Shown piece by piece: positions 27,474 to 34,666 of a stretch of DNA of 61,204 bases (positions are counted from its first letter, which is position 1; each line of letters starts with the position of its first letter). The stretch is from the NCBI GenBank assembly GCA_009911035.1, contig QXWO01000036.1:1-61204 (forward strand), given 5' to 3'. Origin of the DNA: Lachnospiraceae bacterium. Its GTDB lineage: Bacteria > Bacillota > Clostridia > Lachnospirales > Lachnospiraceae. The notes below the pieces were generated by a model that made no database searches, was not told the DNA's origin, and saw only the letters and a program-made list of their open reading frames with translations. The position numbers and the translations under genes were made by a program.

Positions 27474-28395
27474 TGGTGCGTCCTCCTTTTTTTACGGCGG
27501 GTTTGCGTGCATATCTGCCTTTCCAGTAAGGAACGGCGAGGAATATTGCTACGATAAGGGCGGAGAACAGCTTTAAGTTATCCGGTTTTGCGCCCATCAA
27601 CATAACTGTCTGCAGTACCATATAGTAAAGAATGGAGCCAAGGGCGACACCTATGAGTTTGAAGCCGAAGTTGCGGAAAATCCGTCCGAACAAAGCTTCC
27701 CCTATGATAACTGCCGCAAGGCCGATGACAATTGCGCCGCGTCCCATATTGATGTCGGAGAAGCCCTGATACTGTGCCAGCAGTGCGCCGGACAACCCCA
27801 CAAGGCCATTGGAGATCATCAGGGCGAGAACCTTTGCAAAATTTGTGTTGATGCCCTGCGCCCTTGACATGCTGCTGTTACAGCCTGTAGCCCGCAGGGA
27901 GCAGCCCAGTTCCGTTCCGAAGAACCAGTACAGGATCAATACCAGAAGTACGGTAGCTGCGGCTACAATAAAAATTGTATTTTTAAAGAGAGGAACATTT
28001 TTAATATATCGTAAAGAAACCAAAAGGTCGTATTTATCAACATTAATCGCCTGGTTTGCTTTGCCCATGATCTCAAGGTTGACAGAGTAAAGACCAAGCT
28101 GTGTCAGAATACCGGACAAAATAGGGGGAATACCCATAAAGGTATGGAAAAGTCCGGTAGCTAATCCTGTCAGCATACCTGCTAAGGAAGCCACAAACAT
28201 GGAAACGAAAACATTATGGCCGGAGAGCATCATTACGATGCAGACAGCGCCCCCGGTACATAGGGAACCGTCAACGGTAAGGTCAGCAAAATCGAGAATC
28301 CGGTATGTAATATAAATGCCGATGGCCGTAATGCCCCAGATCAGCCCCTGGGCGATGGTTCCCGGCATTGCGTTCAGTAAATGTGTGATGTTCAT
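27466..28395 (-). CDS. ABC importer permease (element cargo)
   Basis: A 309-residue polytopic permease of the branched-chain/BPD_transp_2-like group, with about eight hydrophobic segments (GTIAQGLIWGITAIGIYITYRILDFADLTVDGS at the start; LIVAIFLAVPYW at the end). The ATG at 28395 follows GGAGG on the minus strand; a longer frame to 28488 overlaps the preceding gene and has no site. It partners the ATPase and lipoprotein on either side. The substrate family in characterised relatives includes aromatic amino acids, but specificity cannot be read here. Confidence 0.9.
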   Translation of the reverse strand: MNITHLLNAMPGTIAQGLIWGITAIGIYITYRILDFADLTVDGSLCTGGAVCIVMMLSGHNVFVSMFVASLAGMLTGLATGLFHTFMGIPPILSGILTQLGLYSVNLEIMGKANQAINVDKYDLLVSLRYIKNVPLFKNTIFIVAAATVLLVLILYWFFGTELGCSLRATGCNSSMSRAQGINTNFAKVLALMISNGLVGLSGALLAQYQGFSDINMGRGAIVIGLAAVIIGEALFGRIFRNFGFKLIGVALGSILYYMVLQTVMLMGAKPDNLKLFSALIVAIFLAVPYWKGRYARKPAVKKGGRTNA

Positions 28396-28471
28396 TGATA
28401 TCCTCCAAAAAATTGCGTGATGAAAAAGCAGCGAGAGAAAAGATTTCTCCCGCTGTTGGCGCTTATTAAGA

Positions 28472-29539
28472 TTATTCGCCGATTGCAACGTAACCGTCAG
28501 GCACTGTAATATTTAACGCCTCACAGTTTGCGGCATTGTATTTCTTAACAAACTGGGGTGCATATTCAACGGGCATGGTGGAGATGTCTGCGCCCTCTGT
28601 AAGGATTTTGACAGCCATCTTTCCGGTAGCAACACCGATATCATAGTAGCTGATGGATAAAGTTGCCACGCCGCATCCTGCACAAATGCCTTCTTCCCCT
28701 GCGATAACAGGTATCTGGGCAGGGAGACAGATATTGTTGATCAGTTCGGCGTTGGAAGCTGCTGTGTTATCAGTAGGAACGTAGATAACATCAACCGCGC
28801 TTACTGCGCTTGTCACAACAGAAGAAAGGTCATTGGAGTCTGAGAAGGCATAGTATTCACAGGTATAACCTTTTTCTTCCAGAAACGTTTTGATGGTGTC
28901 TACCTGATACTGGGAATTTGCTTCTGCGGAGCAGTATAACAGGCCGATGTTTTTAGCGTCGGGGAACAGTTCCTGAAGCATATCTGCCTGCCCGTCAAGG
29001 GGAGCTAAGTCAGATGTACCGGAGATATTTCCCCCTACAGTACCGTTAAAGTCTGGGATTTCAAGGGCAACCCCGTATTCGGTTACGGAAGTTCCAAGAA
29101 TAGGGATCTCATTGGTCCCGGCAGCGGCAGCCTGTAAAGCAGGGGTCGCGTTTGCAAGAATTAAATCCACATTGGAAGATACGAAGCCGTTGATGATGGT
29201 GGAACAGGTATTGGCATCTCCCTGTGCGTTCTGCTCATCAAAGGTCACCTTGTCCCCTAAGACTTCGGTCAGGGCATCCTTAAATCCCTGGGTTGCCGTG
29301 TCAAGAGCCTCGTGCTGCACCAACTGGCAGATACCGATGGTGTAAGAAGCGTCAGAGTCAGTTTCCGCGGGGGCCTCTGCTTCAGCGGCGGGCGCATCGG
29401 CTTCGCTTTCAGCAGGCGCTTCTGCTTCAACGGCAGGAGCGGCTTCCTGACTTTCGCCGGTGTCTTTTCCGGAACCGCCGCAGGCTGCAAGAGTACCTGC
29501 CATGGCTACAGTTAAAAGTAATACAAGTGCTTTTTTCAT
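28472..29539 (-). CDS. ABC_sub_bind family substrate-binding lipoprotein (element cargo)
   Basis: A 355-residue lipoprotein: signal MKKALVLLLTVAMAGTLAAC, lipobox LAAC, then a 45-residue Ala/Glu/Pro linker. The PF04392-type binding fold follows (YTIGICQLVQHEALDTATQGFKDAL, VDLILANATPALQAAA, IPILGTSVTEYG, NIGLLYCSAEANSQ, VDVIYVPTDNTAASNAELI). A GGAGG precedes the start. It leads the minus-strand importer operon of the element, with a near-consensus promoter 50 bp upstream. TrpX-like proteins belong to this family; the ligand here is unknown. Confidence 0.93.
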   Translation of the reverse strand: MKKALVLLLTVAMAGTLAACGGSGKDTGESQEAAPAVEAEAPAESEADAPAAEAEAPAETDSDASYTIGICQLVQHEALDTATQGFKDALTEVLGDKVTFDEQNAQGDANTCSTIINGFVSSNVDLILANATPALQAAAAGTNEIPILGTSVTEYGVALEIPDFNGTVGGNISGTSDLAPLDGQADMLQELFPDAKNIGLLYCSAEANSQYQVDTIKTFLEEKGYTCEYYAFSDSNDLSSVVTSAVSAVDVIYVPTDNTAASNAELINNICLPAQIPVIAGEEGICAGCGVATLSISYYDIGVATGKMAVKILTEGADISTMPVEYAPQFVKKYNAANCEALNITVPDGYVAIGE

Positions 29540-29589
29540 AATGGTTTCCTCCCATAAAATATTGCGGTGAATAAATCACTGCGTATCAG

Positions 29590-29618
29590 ATTATACAGCT
29601 TTAAAGCGTTAAAGTCAA
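29590..29618 (-). promoter_or_regulatory. Near-consensus sigma-A promoter of the cargo ABC operon
   Basis: On the minus strand: TTGACT (29613-29618), a 17-bp spacer, then TATAAT (29590-29595), about 50 bp before the lipoprotein start. It matches 11 of 12 consensus bases. The importer should therefore be expressed in growing cells without help from the dcw operon. No T-box or riboswitch fits in the short leader. Confidence 0.85.
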
Positions 29619-29691
29619 TAATATTTTTTCTGGAATTTGCGGAATATGAGAAGAATATATTGGAGTTAAGAAAAAACACGGGATATCTGAT

Positions 29692-29847
29692 ATGGAAAAG
29701 AGAACATGGGACAGCAATAAGGCGGACCTAAAGCAGCAGATTCTTCTGCATGTGCCGGACCTGCTTGGTCAGAGAGGGCTGATCAGCGATGGGGAGAAGA
29801 TACATATGAAAAGGATAATCGAACAGGAAAAGATGAGGGGAAGATAG
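29692..29847 (+). CDS. 51-residue protein coupled to the recombinase
   Basis: The frame runs from the ATG at 29692 to a TAG at 29845-29847 and encodes 51 residues, beginning MEKRTWDSNKADLKQQI and ending in EQEKMRGR. The recombinase ATG follows the stop with no gap. The middle (LLGQRGLISDGEKIHMKRIIEQEK) resembles the short helical SHOCT-like pieces often found beside clostridial recombinases. It is charged and probably helical. Its position makes it a candidate recombination directionality factor or recombinase partner; this is inference and no family was recognised with certainty. Confidence 0.65.
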   Translation: MEKRTWDSNKADLKQQILLHVPDLLGQRGLISDGEKIHMKRIIEQEKMRGR

Positions 29848-31533
29848 ATGGAGCGGGTAGGAATCTATAACAGGTGCAGTACGGAGGAGGAAAGCCAGAA
29901 AAATGCCCTTGCCTCCCAGGTGGCAGAGAGCCGGGAGCTTGCCCTAAAGATGGGATGGCATATTGCGGAGCAGTACATAGAGTCCGAGACAGGGACGGTG
30001 GCTTATAAAAGAGGGGAGTACCAGAGGCTTCTTTCAGATATGGAGAAGGACCGTTTTGATATTGTCATGATTAAGTCCATTGACAGGCTGACCCGCTGTG
30101 CAAGGGACTGGTATTTTTTCTTAAGCAGGCTGACAGAAAACGGACTGAGACTCTACTTATATATAGAAGGAAAATTTTATACGCCGGATGACAATCTGAT
30201 TTCGGGAATCAAGGCCATACTGGCGGAGGATTTCAGCCGGGAGCTGTCCAAGAAGATCAAAAATGCCCACAGACGCAGGCAGGAGAAGAAAAGCGGCTGT
30301 AATATCACCTGTGAGATGTTTGGCTGGAACAAGACCGCAAGGGATGTATATGAAATCAATGAGCAGGAGGCAGAATATTACCGGACGGCCTTTACCCTTG
30401 CAAAGGAGGGGAAAGGATTTTATTCCATAAGCAACATCCTTTATGAACTTGGGGCAAGGGGCAGAAGGGGGAATAAGATTTCGGAAGTCCAGTGGCGGAA
30501 GATGCTGTATACCCCGCGGGCACACGGAACCATGATACTCAATAAGAAAACCTATGATTTTGACAGGAAAAAGTATGTGGAGGTGCCAAAGGAGCGCTGG
30601 ATCGTAATGGAAAATGCCCTGCCACCCATTGTCTCAAAGGAATATCAGCAGGAAGTCATCCGGCTTTTACAGGAAAGAGCAGGGAAAAGTCCCTGCAGGA
30701 ATTCCTCAGGGAAAGTGACAGGGAAAAAGCAACGGGAAGAAGCGGAGGAGGAGAAAAGCCAGACGGCAGGGGCGTGGGGAAAAGCCCTGATGAAAGGGAA
30801 ATATCCCTTAAGCCGTAAGCTGGTGTGTGCAGAGTGTGGGAAGCCTTATTACAGAACCCTGCAGCGTTCCAAAGAAGGGCAGCGGACGGTGTGGAAGTGC
30901 TCAACTTTTCTCTCCGGAGGAAGGGATAAAGAAAAAAGCGGGACAGGGTGCGGCAATATCCATCTGACAGAAGATGGGATTCTGCGGGGGATCGGGGAAG
31001 CTTTTGGAGGAGAGGAAGTATTTAGTCGGGAAGAATGGAGAGAGCTGGCGAAAGATGCGGTGCGGACTGCCCAAAAAGCCCTGGCCCCAAAAAGCAGTCA
31101 GGCGTATCTGGCGGCCTGGGAGAAGGAATATAAGAAGCTGGCGGCTAAAAAGGATGTACTGGTGGAAAAACTTCTTGGGGCAGTTATTTCCGACGAGGAT
31201 TTTAAAAGAGTTCATGGAGATATTTCGGGACAAATGAAAGCCCTTTTGGATAAAATAAACGGCATAAAGGATGAGGAAGAACAATATAATAGTTATGAGA
31301 TGCGCATCAGGAAGATAAAAGAAGAACTGGAAAAGGAAAGCCTTATGCAAAAGGCGCTGGTCATGGAGCTGTTAAGAGGGACAGACCATATTGAGGTACA
31401 CAGGGATGGAACACTTATTCTGTGGATGGATAAGCGGGCCGCGGATCCGGCAGAAATTTTTCGGGGAAAGGAGGGAATAGAGCGGGCGGATCTTTACGGT
31501 ATCCGGGCAGACTATATCCGTGAACACCTGTAA
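29848..31533 (+). CDS. Large serine recombinase
   Basis: A 561-residue recombinase. The N-terminal resolvase domain has the catalytic Ser in YNRCSTEEESQ and the paired Arg motif SIDRLTR. It is followed by the PF07508-type recombinase domain (CEMFGWNKTARDVYEINEQEAEYYRTAF). A zinc ribbon comes next (CAECG ... WKCSTF ... GTGCGN), then a long coiled coil. This is the TnpX/CcrB/SpoIVCA-like architecture that catalyses single-site integration and excision between short core sequences. Its AAGATGAGGGGAAG upstream region overlaps the preceding small gene. The last codons and TAA lie within the right junction repeat, so the gene ends exactly at the element boundary. Confidence 0.95.
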   Translation: MERVGIYNRCSTEEESQKNALASQVAESRELALKMGWHIAEQYIESETGTVAYKRGEYQRLLSDMEKDRFDIVMIKSIDRLTRCARDWYFFLSRLTENGLRLYLYIEGKFYTPDDNLISGIKAILAEDFSRELSKKIKNAHRRRQEKKSGCNITCEMFGWNKTARDVYEINEQEAEYYRTAFTLAKEGKGFYSISNILYELGARGRRGNKISEVQWRKMLYTPRAHGTMILNKKTYDFDRKKYVEVPKERWIVMENALPPIVSKEYQQEVIRLLQERAGKSPCRNSSGKVTGKKQREEAEEEKSQTAGAWGKALMKGKYPLSRKLVCAECGKPYYRTLQRSKEGQRTVWKCSTFLSGGRDKEKSGTGCGNIHLTEDGILRGIGEAFGGEEVFSREEWRELAKDAVRTAQKALAPKSSQAYLAAWEKEYKKLAAKKDVLVEKLLGAVISDEDFKRVHGDISGQMKALLDKINGIKDEEEQYNSYEMRIRKIKEELEKESLMQKALVMELLRGTDHIEVHRDGTLILWMDKRAADPAEIFRGKEGIERADLYGIRADYIREHL

Positions 31534-32173
31534 CCCGGTGTTTATTACGGTAGGACTGCGGCTGGGGGTGGAAAAGTACTACTATTATTTTGAAAGTTTC
31601 GGACTTTTAAATAAGACGGGAGTGGACCTTCCAGGGGAGGCAGGGACGATCATGCATAAAATGGAGGATATGAAGGCAGTGGAGCTGGCTACCGTATCCT
31701 TCGGCCAGTCTTTCCAGATTACCCCCATACAGCTTGCTGCCACGGCCGCATCCATCATCAACGGGGGCAACCGGATCACACCCCATTTTGCGGTAAAGAC
31801 GGCAAACAGGGACGGAACACAGATTAAGCGGTTCTCTTATCCGGTAACAGAGCATATTGTATCAGAAGAAACCTCTGCCACCATGCGGATGATTTTAGAG
31901 CAGGTGGTGGAGAACGGCTCCGGCAAAAACGGATACGTGGAAGGGGCCAGGGTGGGAGGAAAAACAGCCACCAGCCAGACCCTGCCAAGGGGAAGCGGAA
32001 GATATATTGCTTCCTTTCTGGGCTTTGCCCCGGCAGATGATCCCCAGGTTCTTGCCCTTGTCATTATCCATAATCCCCAGGGCGTTTATTACGGGGGACA
32101 GGTGGCGGCTCCCGTGGTCAGACAGCTTTTTGAAAATATTCTTCCTTATTTGGAAAAAATGGATTATAATTGA
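31520..32173 (+). CDS. Class B PBP (SpoVD/FtsI family), C-terminal part of a split gene
   Basis: From the in-frame GTG at 31520, which overlaps the recombinase end, this frame reads MNTCNPVFITVGLRLG and continues to the PBP C-terminus. The original gene codons begin within the shared repeat. The third active-site motif is GGKTATSQT, so KTA replaces the usual KTG. There is no signal or membrane segment, so independent translation would leave a cytoplasmic fragment, and no good ribosome site precedes the GTG. After excision the sequence would read MNSCNPVFITVG. The stop is 12 bp before the mraY start. Confidence 0.9.
   Translation: MNTCNPVFITVGLRLGVEKYYYYFESFGLLNKTGVDLPGEAGTIMHKMEDMKAVELATVSFGQSFQITPIQLAATAASIINGGNRITPHFAVKTANRDGTQIKRFSYPVTEHIVSEETSATMRMILEQVVENGSGKNGYVEGARVGGKTATSQTLPRGSGRYIASFLGFAPADDPQVLALVIIHNPQGVYYGGQVAAPVVRQLFENILPYLEKMDYN
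31528..31542 (+). repeat. Right junction repeat (attR-like core)
   Basis: CTGTAACCCGGTGTT, identical to 26563-26577. It contains the TAA stop of the recombinase in one frame and codons for CNPV(F) of the PBP in another. Confidence 0.9.
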
Positions 32174-32185
32174 GAGGTGCAGGCG

Positions 32186-33148
32186 ATGAAAGGCAGCTTT
32201 ATTGTAGTGCCTATACTGATATCTTTTGGGCTGAGCGCAGTTTTAGGCCCCTTTGTCATTCCTTTTTTAAGGAGACTGAAGGTGGGGCAGACCGTCAGGG
32301 ACGACGGGCCCAGCACCCATTTGAAAAAGTCGGGTACGCCCACCATGGGCGGTATCCTGATCATGGTCAGTGTGGCAGTTACATCTGTTCTATATGTGAA
32401 GGACTATCCAAAAATCGCTCCGGTTCTGTTCCTTACGCTGGGGTTCGGGCTGATTGGATTTCTGGATGATTATATTAAGGTAGTGCTGAGGCGTTCCATG
32501 GGGCTTAAGCCCTTACAGAAAATGTTCCTCCAGCTTGTGGTGACAGGGGTGTTTGCCTATTATCTGGTTCATGCCACATCCGTTTCACTGTCCATGCGCA
32601 TTCCTTTTATGAAGGGATACTATGTGGACTTTGGCTGGCTGAATCTGCCCCTTATGTTTGTGGCGGTGACAGGGACCGTGAACGGCGTCAACTTTACCGA
32701 CGGCCTGGACGGTCTTGCAAGCAGCGTAACGGTCATGATATCCACGTTCTTTACGGTGGCGGCTGTGGGGCTGGGGGCCGGCATTGCACCCATTACCTGC
32801 GGGGTGACAGGGGCGCTGCTGGGGTTCTTACTGTTTAATGTGCACCCTGCCAGTGTGTTTATGGGGGACACAGGTTCCCTGGCCCTTGGGGGATTTGTTG
32901 CGGCCAGCGCGTATATGATGCAGATGCCGCTGTATCTGCCCATTGTGGGATTTATTTATGTGGCCGAGGTTTTGTCGGTCATCATACAGGTGGTTTATTA
33001 TAAGGTAAGCGGAGGCAGGCGGATCTTTAAAATGGCCCCTCTGCACCATCACTTTGAACTGTGCGGGTGGAAGGAGACAAAGGTGGTGGCAGTGTTTTCC
33101 ATTGTCACGGCGGTGCTCTGCCTGCTTGCCCTGCTTGGTATTTCCTAG
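32186..33148 (+). CDS. mraY: Phospho-MurNAc-pentapeptide translocase MraY
   Basis: A 320-residue membrane enzyme that makes lipid I from UDP-MurNAc-pentapeptide and undecaprenyl phosphate. Visible family marks are GQTVRDDGPSTHLKKSGTPTMGG, FLDDYIK, NFTDGLDGLASSV, GFLLFNVHPASVFMGDTGSLALGG and MAPLHHHFELCGWKE (His-rich motif). About ten membrane segments are present. The ATG at 32186 follows GAGAGG; a GTG at 32177 is also in frame. It lies 12 bp after the split PBP, so its expression may depend on read-through from the interrupted gene or on promoters in the element. Confidence 0.96.
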   Translation: MKGSFIVVPILISFGLSAVLGPFVIPFLRRLKVGQTVRDDGPSTHLKKSGTPTMGGILIMVSVAVTSVLYVKDYPKIAPVLFLTLGFGLIGFLDDYIKVVLRRSMGLKPLQKMFLQLVVTGVFAYYLVHATSVSLSMRIPFMKGYYVDFGWLNLPLMFVAVTGTVNGVNFTDGLDGLASSVTVMISTFFTVAAVGLGAGIAPITCGVTGALLGFLLFNVHPASVFMGDTGSLALGGFVAASAYMMQMPLYLPIVGFIYVAEVLSVIIQVVYYKVSGGRRIFKMAPLHHHFELCGWKETKVVAVFSIVTAVLCLLALLGIS

Positions 33149-33292
33149 CTATCTCCCAGAGGGCGCTTAAAACATATTTTATTACAATAAGCTGTCTCGC
33201 GGAGCGTGGCAGCGTTTGTTAGGAAGTGCTGGCAGCAGTCAGGCGCCGGAGAGGCTTGGACGGATTCCGGGGAAAAGAGGTAAAAAGAAAAA

Positions 33293-34666
33293 ATGGATCT
33301 ACAAAATAGAAAAGTTCTGGTAATAGGGAGCGGCAAAAGCGGCATTGGGGCGGCAGCCCTTTTAGGGGCCGTAGGCGCTTATCCGGTGCTCTTTGACGGC
33401 AATGATAAGCTGCATGCGCGAGAAGTGGAAGAAAAGGCCGGGCCCATACCTGGGCTGAAGGTACGGATCGGGGAAATCCCGGAGCAGGAAAAGAAAGAAT
33501 TTGCTCTTGTGGTGATCAGCCCCGGGGTTCCGGTGGATGCTCCCATGTTAGAGGAGTACAGGGCTTGGAACATTCCCATATGGGGAGAGATCGAGCTGGC
33601 GTACACTTTCGGGAAAGGGAAGGTGGCGGCCATAACGGGAACCAATGGGAAGACCACCACCACCACCCTTGTGGGGGAGATTCTGGGAGCCTTTTATGAA
33701 TCAGTGTTTGTGGTGGGGAATATCGGCAACCCTTATACCGGGGAAGTTCTTTCCATGAAGGAAAATTCTGTGACGGCTGCGGAAATCAGCAGCTTCCAGT
33801 TGGAAACCATACACACTTTCCACCCCCAGGTGTCCGCTATTTTAAATATCACGCCGGATCATTTAAACCGCCACCATACTATGGAATGCTATGTCAGGAC
33901 CAAAGAGGCTATTGCCAGATACCAGACGGATAAAGATGTATGCGTGCTCAATTACGAGGATGCCTACACCAGGGGATTTGCAGACAGGTGTCCGGCAGAG
34001 GTGGTATTCTTTTCCTCAAAAAGAGTTCTCGATGAGGGGATTTATCTGGAGGGAGAGGAGATTTATCTGGCCTGTAAAGAACAGGGGCACAGAAAGGTGC
34101 ACAGGCTCATGAATATCCACGATATGAATCTGGTAGGAATGTGCAACGTGGAGAATGTGATGGCGGCCATTGCCATTTCCAGAGCCATGGAAGTGCCCAT
34201 GGAAACGATTCTTAAGGTGGTAAGGGATTTCAAAGCGGTGGAACACAGGATCGAGTTTGTGGCCTCAAAAGGCGGAGTGGACTTTTACAATGACTCAAAG
34301 GCCACCAACCCTGATGCAGCAATCCAGGGAATACGGGCAATGGAAAGGCCCACAGTCCTGATCGGGGGCGGCTATGATAAGCAGAGCAGCTATGATGAAT
34401 GGATCGAAGCCTTTGACGGGAAGGTGAAAGCGCTGGTGCTGATCGGGCAGACCAGGGAAAAGATTGCAGACTGCGCAAAGACCCATGGGGTTTCCAATAT
34501 TATTCTGGCGGATACTTTTGAGGAGGCATTTGCCCGCTGCCTGGAACAGGCCCGGCCCGGAGACGCTGTGCTTCTCTCACCGGCCTGTGCAAGCTGGGGA
34601 ATGTTCCCAAATTATGAAGTTCGGGGGAAGATGTTTAAAGAGTTAGTAGAAAAGATTGGAGTTTAG
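33293..34666 (+). CDS. murD: UDP-MurNAc-L-alanine:D-glutamate ligase MurD
   Basis: A 457-residue cytoplasmic Mur ligase adding D-Glu to UDP-MurNAc-L-Ala. It has an N-terminal Rossmann-like domain (KVLVIGSGKSGIGAAALL), the ATP-binding motif AAITGTNGKTTTTTLVGEIL, NITPDHLNRHHTMECY, EHRIEFVASKGGVDFYNDSKATNPDAA and a C-terminal LLSPACASWGMFPNYEVRG. AAAGAGGT precedes the ATG. A 144-bp gap separates it from mraY; its stop overlaps the ftsW start. Confidence 0.96.
   Translation: MDLQNRKVLVIGSGKSGIGAAALLGAVGAYPVLFDGNDKLHAREVEEKAGPIPGLKVRIGEIPEQEKKEFALVVISPGVPVDAPMLEEYRAWNIPIWGEIELAYTFGKGKVAAITGTNGKTTTTTLVGEILGAFYESVFVVGNIGNPYTGEVLSMKENSVTAAEISSFQLETIHTFHPQVSAILNITPDHLNRHHTMECYVRTKEAIARYQTDKDVCVLNYEDAYTRGFADRCPAEVVFFSSKRVLDEGIYLEGEEIYLACKEQGHRKVHRLMNIHDMNLVGMCNVENVMAAIAISRAMEVPMETILKVVRDFKAVEHRIEFVASKGGVDFYNDSKATNPDAAIQGIRAMERPTVLIGGGYDKQSSYDEWIEAFDGKVKALVLIGQTREKIADCAKTHGVSNIILADTFEEAFARCLEQARPGDAVLLSPACASWGMFPNYEVRGKMFKELVEKIGV

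Larger units (their letters stand above)
26563..31542 (+). mobile_element. 4,965-bp serine-recombinase intervening element inside a PBP gene
   Basis: The element interrupts the PBP reading frame between two copies of CTGTAACCCGGTGTT; one repeat unit to the next is 4,965 bp. Inside are, on the minus strand, an ATPase, permease and lipoprotein of one ABC importer and, on the plus strand, a 51-residue protein and a 561-residue large serine recombinase. I see no replication, relaxase, conjugation, capsid or plasmid-maintenance genes. The recombinase gene ends inside the right repeat. Precise excision would rebuild the PBP frame and release a circle. The layout parallels skin-type elements in sporulation genes. 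It could also be a fixed insertion that has simply inactivated the gene. Confidence 0.9.

Noticed and set aside
29541-29700. Sigma-E promoter driving the recombinase
   Set aside because: AT-rich stretches such as GAATATG occur, but I could not find a convincing -35/-10 pair with proper spacing, so developmental control of the recombinase is not claimed from sequence.
26563-31542. Group II intron or intein as explanation of the split PBP
   Set aside because: There is no reverse transcriptase, maturase or intein splicing motif; instead there is a serine recombinase and direct repeats.
26563-31542. Assembly error joining two separate PBP genes
   Set aside because: The two halves are complementary parts of one domain, meet exactly at a shared 15-bp repeat in frame, and the recombinase ends inside that repeat. 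This fits integration better than misassembly, although read support should still be checked.
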